A model generated the notes under the pieces. That model saw only the letters and a program-made list of their open reading frames with translations, was not told the DNA's origin and ran no database searches. A stretch of 64,000 nucleotides of DNA from Pectobacterium atrosepticum (lineage in GTDB: Bacteria > Pseudomonadota > Gammaproteobacteria > Enterobacterales > Enterobacteriaceae). Location of the stretch: NCBI GenBank assembly GCA_019056595.1, contig CP036163.1:2790001-2854000 (forward strand), written 5' to 3'. Made by a program: the position numbers and the translations under genes. Below, one piece after another: positions 62,401 to 64,000 of the stretch. Each line of letters begins with the position of its first letter. The first letter of the stretch is position 1.

Positions 62401-62820
62401 ATGAAAAAATCAGCATTACTGAATTCAGATATTTCTTCCGTGATTGCTCGGTTGGGGCACACCGATAGCCTTGTTATTGGTGATGCTGGCTTACCGATTC
62501 CTGAAACGACGACCCGTATCGATCTGGCGTTGACGCACAATGTGCCAACGTTTTTGCAGGTGGTTAATGTTGTTACCAGCGAAATGCAGGTTGAGGCCGC
62601 TATTCTGGCGGAAGAGATGATTGAAAAGAACCCCGCAGTCCATGACGCATTACTCGATCAATTGAAGCAACTTGAACAGCATCAGGGAAACTCAATTGCA
62701 TTGCACTATGTCAGCCATGAAGAATTTAAAACCCAAAGCGGTAAAAGCCGGGCCATCATTCGCAGCGGAGAGTGCTCTCCGTATGCCAATGTCATCCTTT
62801 GTGCTGGCGTAACGTTCTGA
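62401..62820 (+). CDS. rbsD: D-ribose pyranase RbsD
   Basis: Interconverts pyran and furan forms of D-ribose, 139 residues. The catalytic His is in the N-terminal [20 protein letters not shown] segment; GDAGLPIP and the C-terminal [16 protein letters not shown] are conserved. GGGGTGAGAAG precedes the ATG. First gene of the rbs operon, 7 bases before rbsA. Confidence 0.96.
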   Translation: MKKSALLNSDISSVIARLGHTDSLVIGDAGLPIPETTTRIDLALTHNVPTFLQVVNVVTSEMQVEAAILAEEMIEKNPAVHDALLDQLKQLEQHQGNSIALHYVSHEEFKTQSGKSRAIIRSGECSPYANVILCAGVTF

Positions 62821-62827
62821 GGCATCA

Positions 62828-64000
62828 ATGCAACCTTTACTGCAACTACAAGGCATCACGAAATCTTTTCCCGGCGTTAAAGCACTTTCCGGTGCGGCAC
62901 TCAATGTTTATCCGGGAAAAGTGATGGCGCTGGTGGGCGAGAACGGTGCGGGTAAGTCCACCATGATGAAAGTCCTGACCGGGATCTATCGTAAAGATGC
63001 CGGCAGTATCCATTTTCTGGGGCAAGAGGTGGATTTTAACGGGCCGAAAGCGTCTCAGGAAGCAGGTATCGGTATTATCCATCAGGAGCTTAACCTGATT
63101 CCCCAGCTCACAATTGCCGAGAATATCTTCCTCGGTCGTGAATTTACCAACCGCTTTGGTCGTATCGATTGGAATAAGATGTATGCGGAAGCCGATAAGC
63201 TGCTGAAGCGCCTTAATCTATGCTATGACAGTCGCCGTATGGTGGGGGATTTATCGATTGGCGATCAGCAAATGGTGGAAATTGCCAAGGTGCTGAGCTT
63301 TGAATCCAAAGTCATCATCATGGATGAACCTACCGATGCCTTGACGGATACCGAAACTGCTTCGTTATTCAGCGTGATCAACGAGCTGCAATCTCAGGGA
63401 TGCGGCATTGTCTACATTTCCCACCGCCTAAAAGAAATCTTTGAAATCTGCGATGACATTACCGTTTTCCGCGATGGTCAGTTTATCGGCGAACGCCCGG
63501 TGAGTGACTTAGAGGAAGACACGCTGATTGAAATGATGGTGGGCCGCAAGCTGGAAGATCAGTATCCGCGCTCGAATAAAGCGCCGGGAGAGGTTCGTCT
63601 TAAGGTGCAGAACCTGTCTGGGCCGGGCGTTGACAGCGTCAACTTTACAGTACGTAAAGGTGAAATTCTGGGCGTCGCAGGGCTGATGGGCGCGGGCCGT
63701 ACCGAACTGATGAAGATTCTCTACGGCGCGCTGCCACGAACGGGCGGCAATGTGACGCTTGATGGCCGCGACGTGGTGACCCGTAAACCGCAGGATGGCT
63801 TGGCGAACGGTATTGTCTACATTTCCGAAGACCGCAAGCGTGATGGTCTGGTGCTGGGCATGTCGGTAAAAGAAAACATGTCATTAACCGCACTGCGCTA
63901 TTTCAGCCATGCGGGCGGTCGTCTCAAGCACGCTGAAGAGCAACTGACGGTCGCCGATTTTATCCGCCTGTTCAACGTCAAAACGCCCTCAATGGAGCAG
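62828..64000 (+). CDS. rbsA: ribose ABC transporter ATPase RbsA (3' end outside window)
   Basis: Double-cassette ATPase of the ribose importer; 391 codons are visible of about 500. First cassette: Walker [11 protein letters not shown] near 38, signature [15 protein letters not shown], Walker [12 protein letters not shown]. The second cassette starts near 250 with [16 protein letters not shown]. Starts [20 protein letters not shown]. It follows rbsD; rbsC and rbsB should lie beyond the right edge. Confidence 0.95.
   Translation, partial: MQPLLQLQGITKSFPGVKALSGAALNVYPGKVMALVGENGAGKSTMMKVLTGIYRKDAGSIHFLGQEVDFNGPKASQEAGIGIIHQELNLIPQLTIAENIFLGREFTNRFGRIDWNKMYAEADKLLKRLNLCYDSRRMVGDLSIGDQQMVEIAKVLSFESKVIIMDEPTDALTDTETASLFSVINELQSQGCGIVYISHRLKEIFEICDDITVFRDGQFIGERPVSDLEEDTLIEMMVGRKLEDQYPRSNKAPGEVRLKVQNLSGPGVDSVNFTVRKGEILGVAGLMGAGRTELMKILYGALPRTGGNVTLDGRDVVTRKPQDGLANGIVYISEDRKRDGLVLGMSVKENMSLTALRYFSHAGGRLKHAEEQLTVADFIRLFNVKTPSMEQ

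Overview
The window is a chromosomal segment from a soft-rot enterobacterium, most probably Pectobacterium. Housekeeping proteins are close to their Escherichia coli counterparts in sequence and length: AtpIBEFHAGDC, GlmUS, MnmG, RsmG, MioC, AsnA, PstSCAB and QseBC. A family 9 pectate lyase (PelX type) sits between glmU and the atp operon, with KdgR-like operators in front of it. Assignment to the genus is inference from gene content. No rRNA, tRNA, CRISPR array, insertion sequence or prophage was seen.

Layout. 1-2395: amino-acid ABC transporter genes, cut by the left edge. 2523-4358: divergent ydcO/sutR pair with two matching operators. 4665-9324: pst-phoU phosphate operon with Pho boxes. 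9663-20318: amino-acid/5-oxoproline island with an ABC ATPase and two permeases, a short-chain dehydrogenase, a biotinyl-domain protein without its lysine, a Nac-like LysR regulator, a class I aminotransferase, pxpA-pxpC-pxpB, a binding protein and an EamA exporter. 20453-34061: a 16-gene aryl polyene operon (apeC to apeR) on the minus strand. 34419-38471: a small lipoprotein, glmS and glmU. 38797-41031: pelX. 41388-48303: atp operon. 48927-52355: rsmG, mnmG, oriC and mioC. 52445-57031: asnC, asnA, viaA and ravA. 57509-61556: kup, qseC and qseB. 61801-64000: ygiW, rbsD and rbsA, cut by the right edge.

How it works together. The 5-oxoproline island reads as one unit for import and breakdown of pyroglutamate or a related amino acid: uptake genes on both sides, the PxpABC hydrolase in the middle, an aminotransferase for the product and a nitrogen-type regulator. 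The ape operon encodes a type II polyketide-like assembly line (two ketosynthases and a chain-length partner, two acyl carriers, ketoreductase, two dehydratases, starter ligase), a glycosyl/acyl transferase, and a LolA/MMPL/lipoprotein export set that would put the pigment in the outer membrane.

The most unusual material is non-coding. Two families of dispersed, MITE-like repeats are present, with three copies (1279, 34085, 57249) and two copies (4421, 41060). In both families, paired stem positions change together between copies, which points to a conserved folded structure. One copy ends 23 bases before apeC and so must lie in the leader or promoter of the aryl polyene operon. Another lies between phoU and the terminator-like hairpin that follows it.
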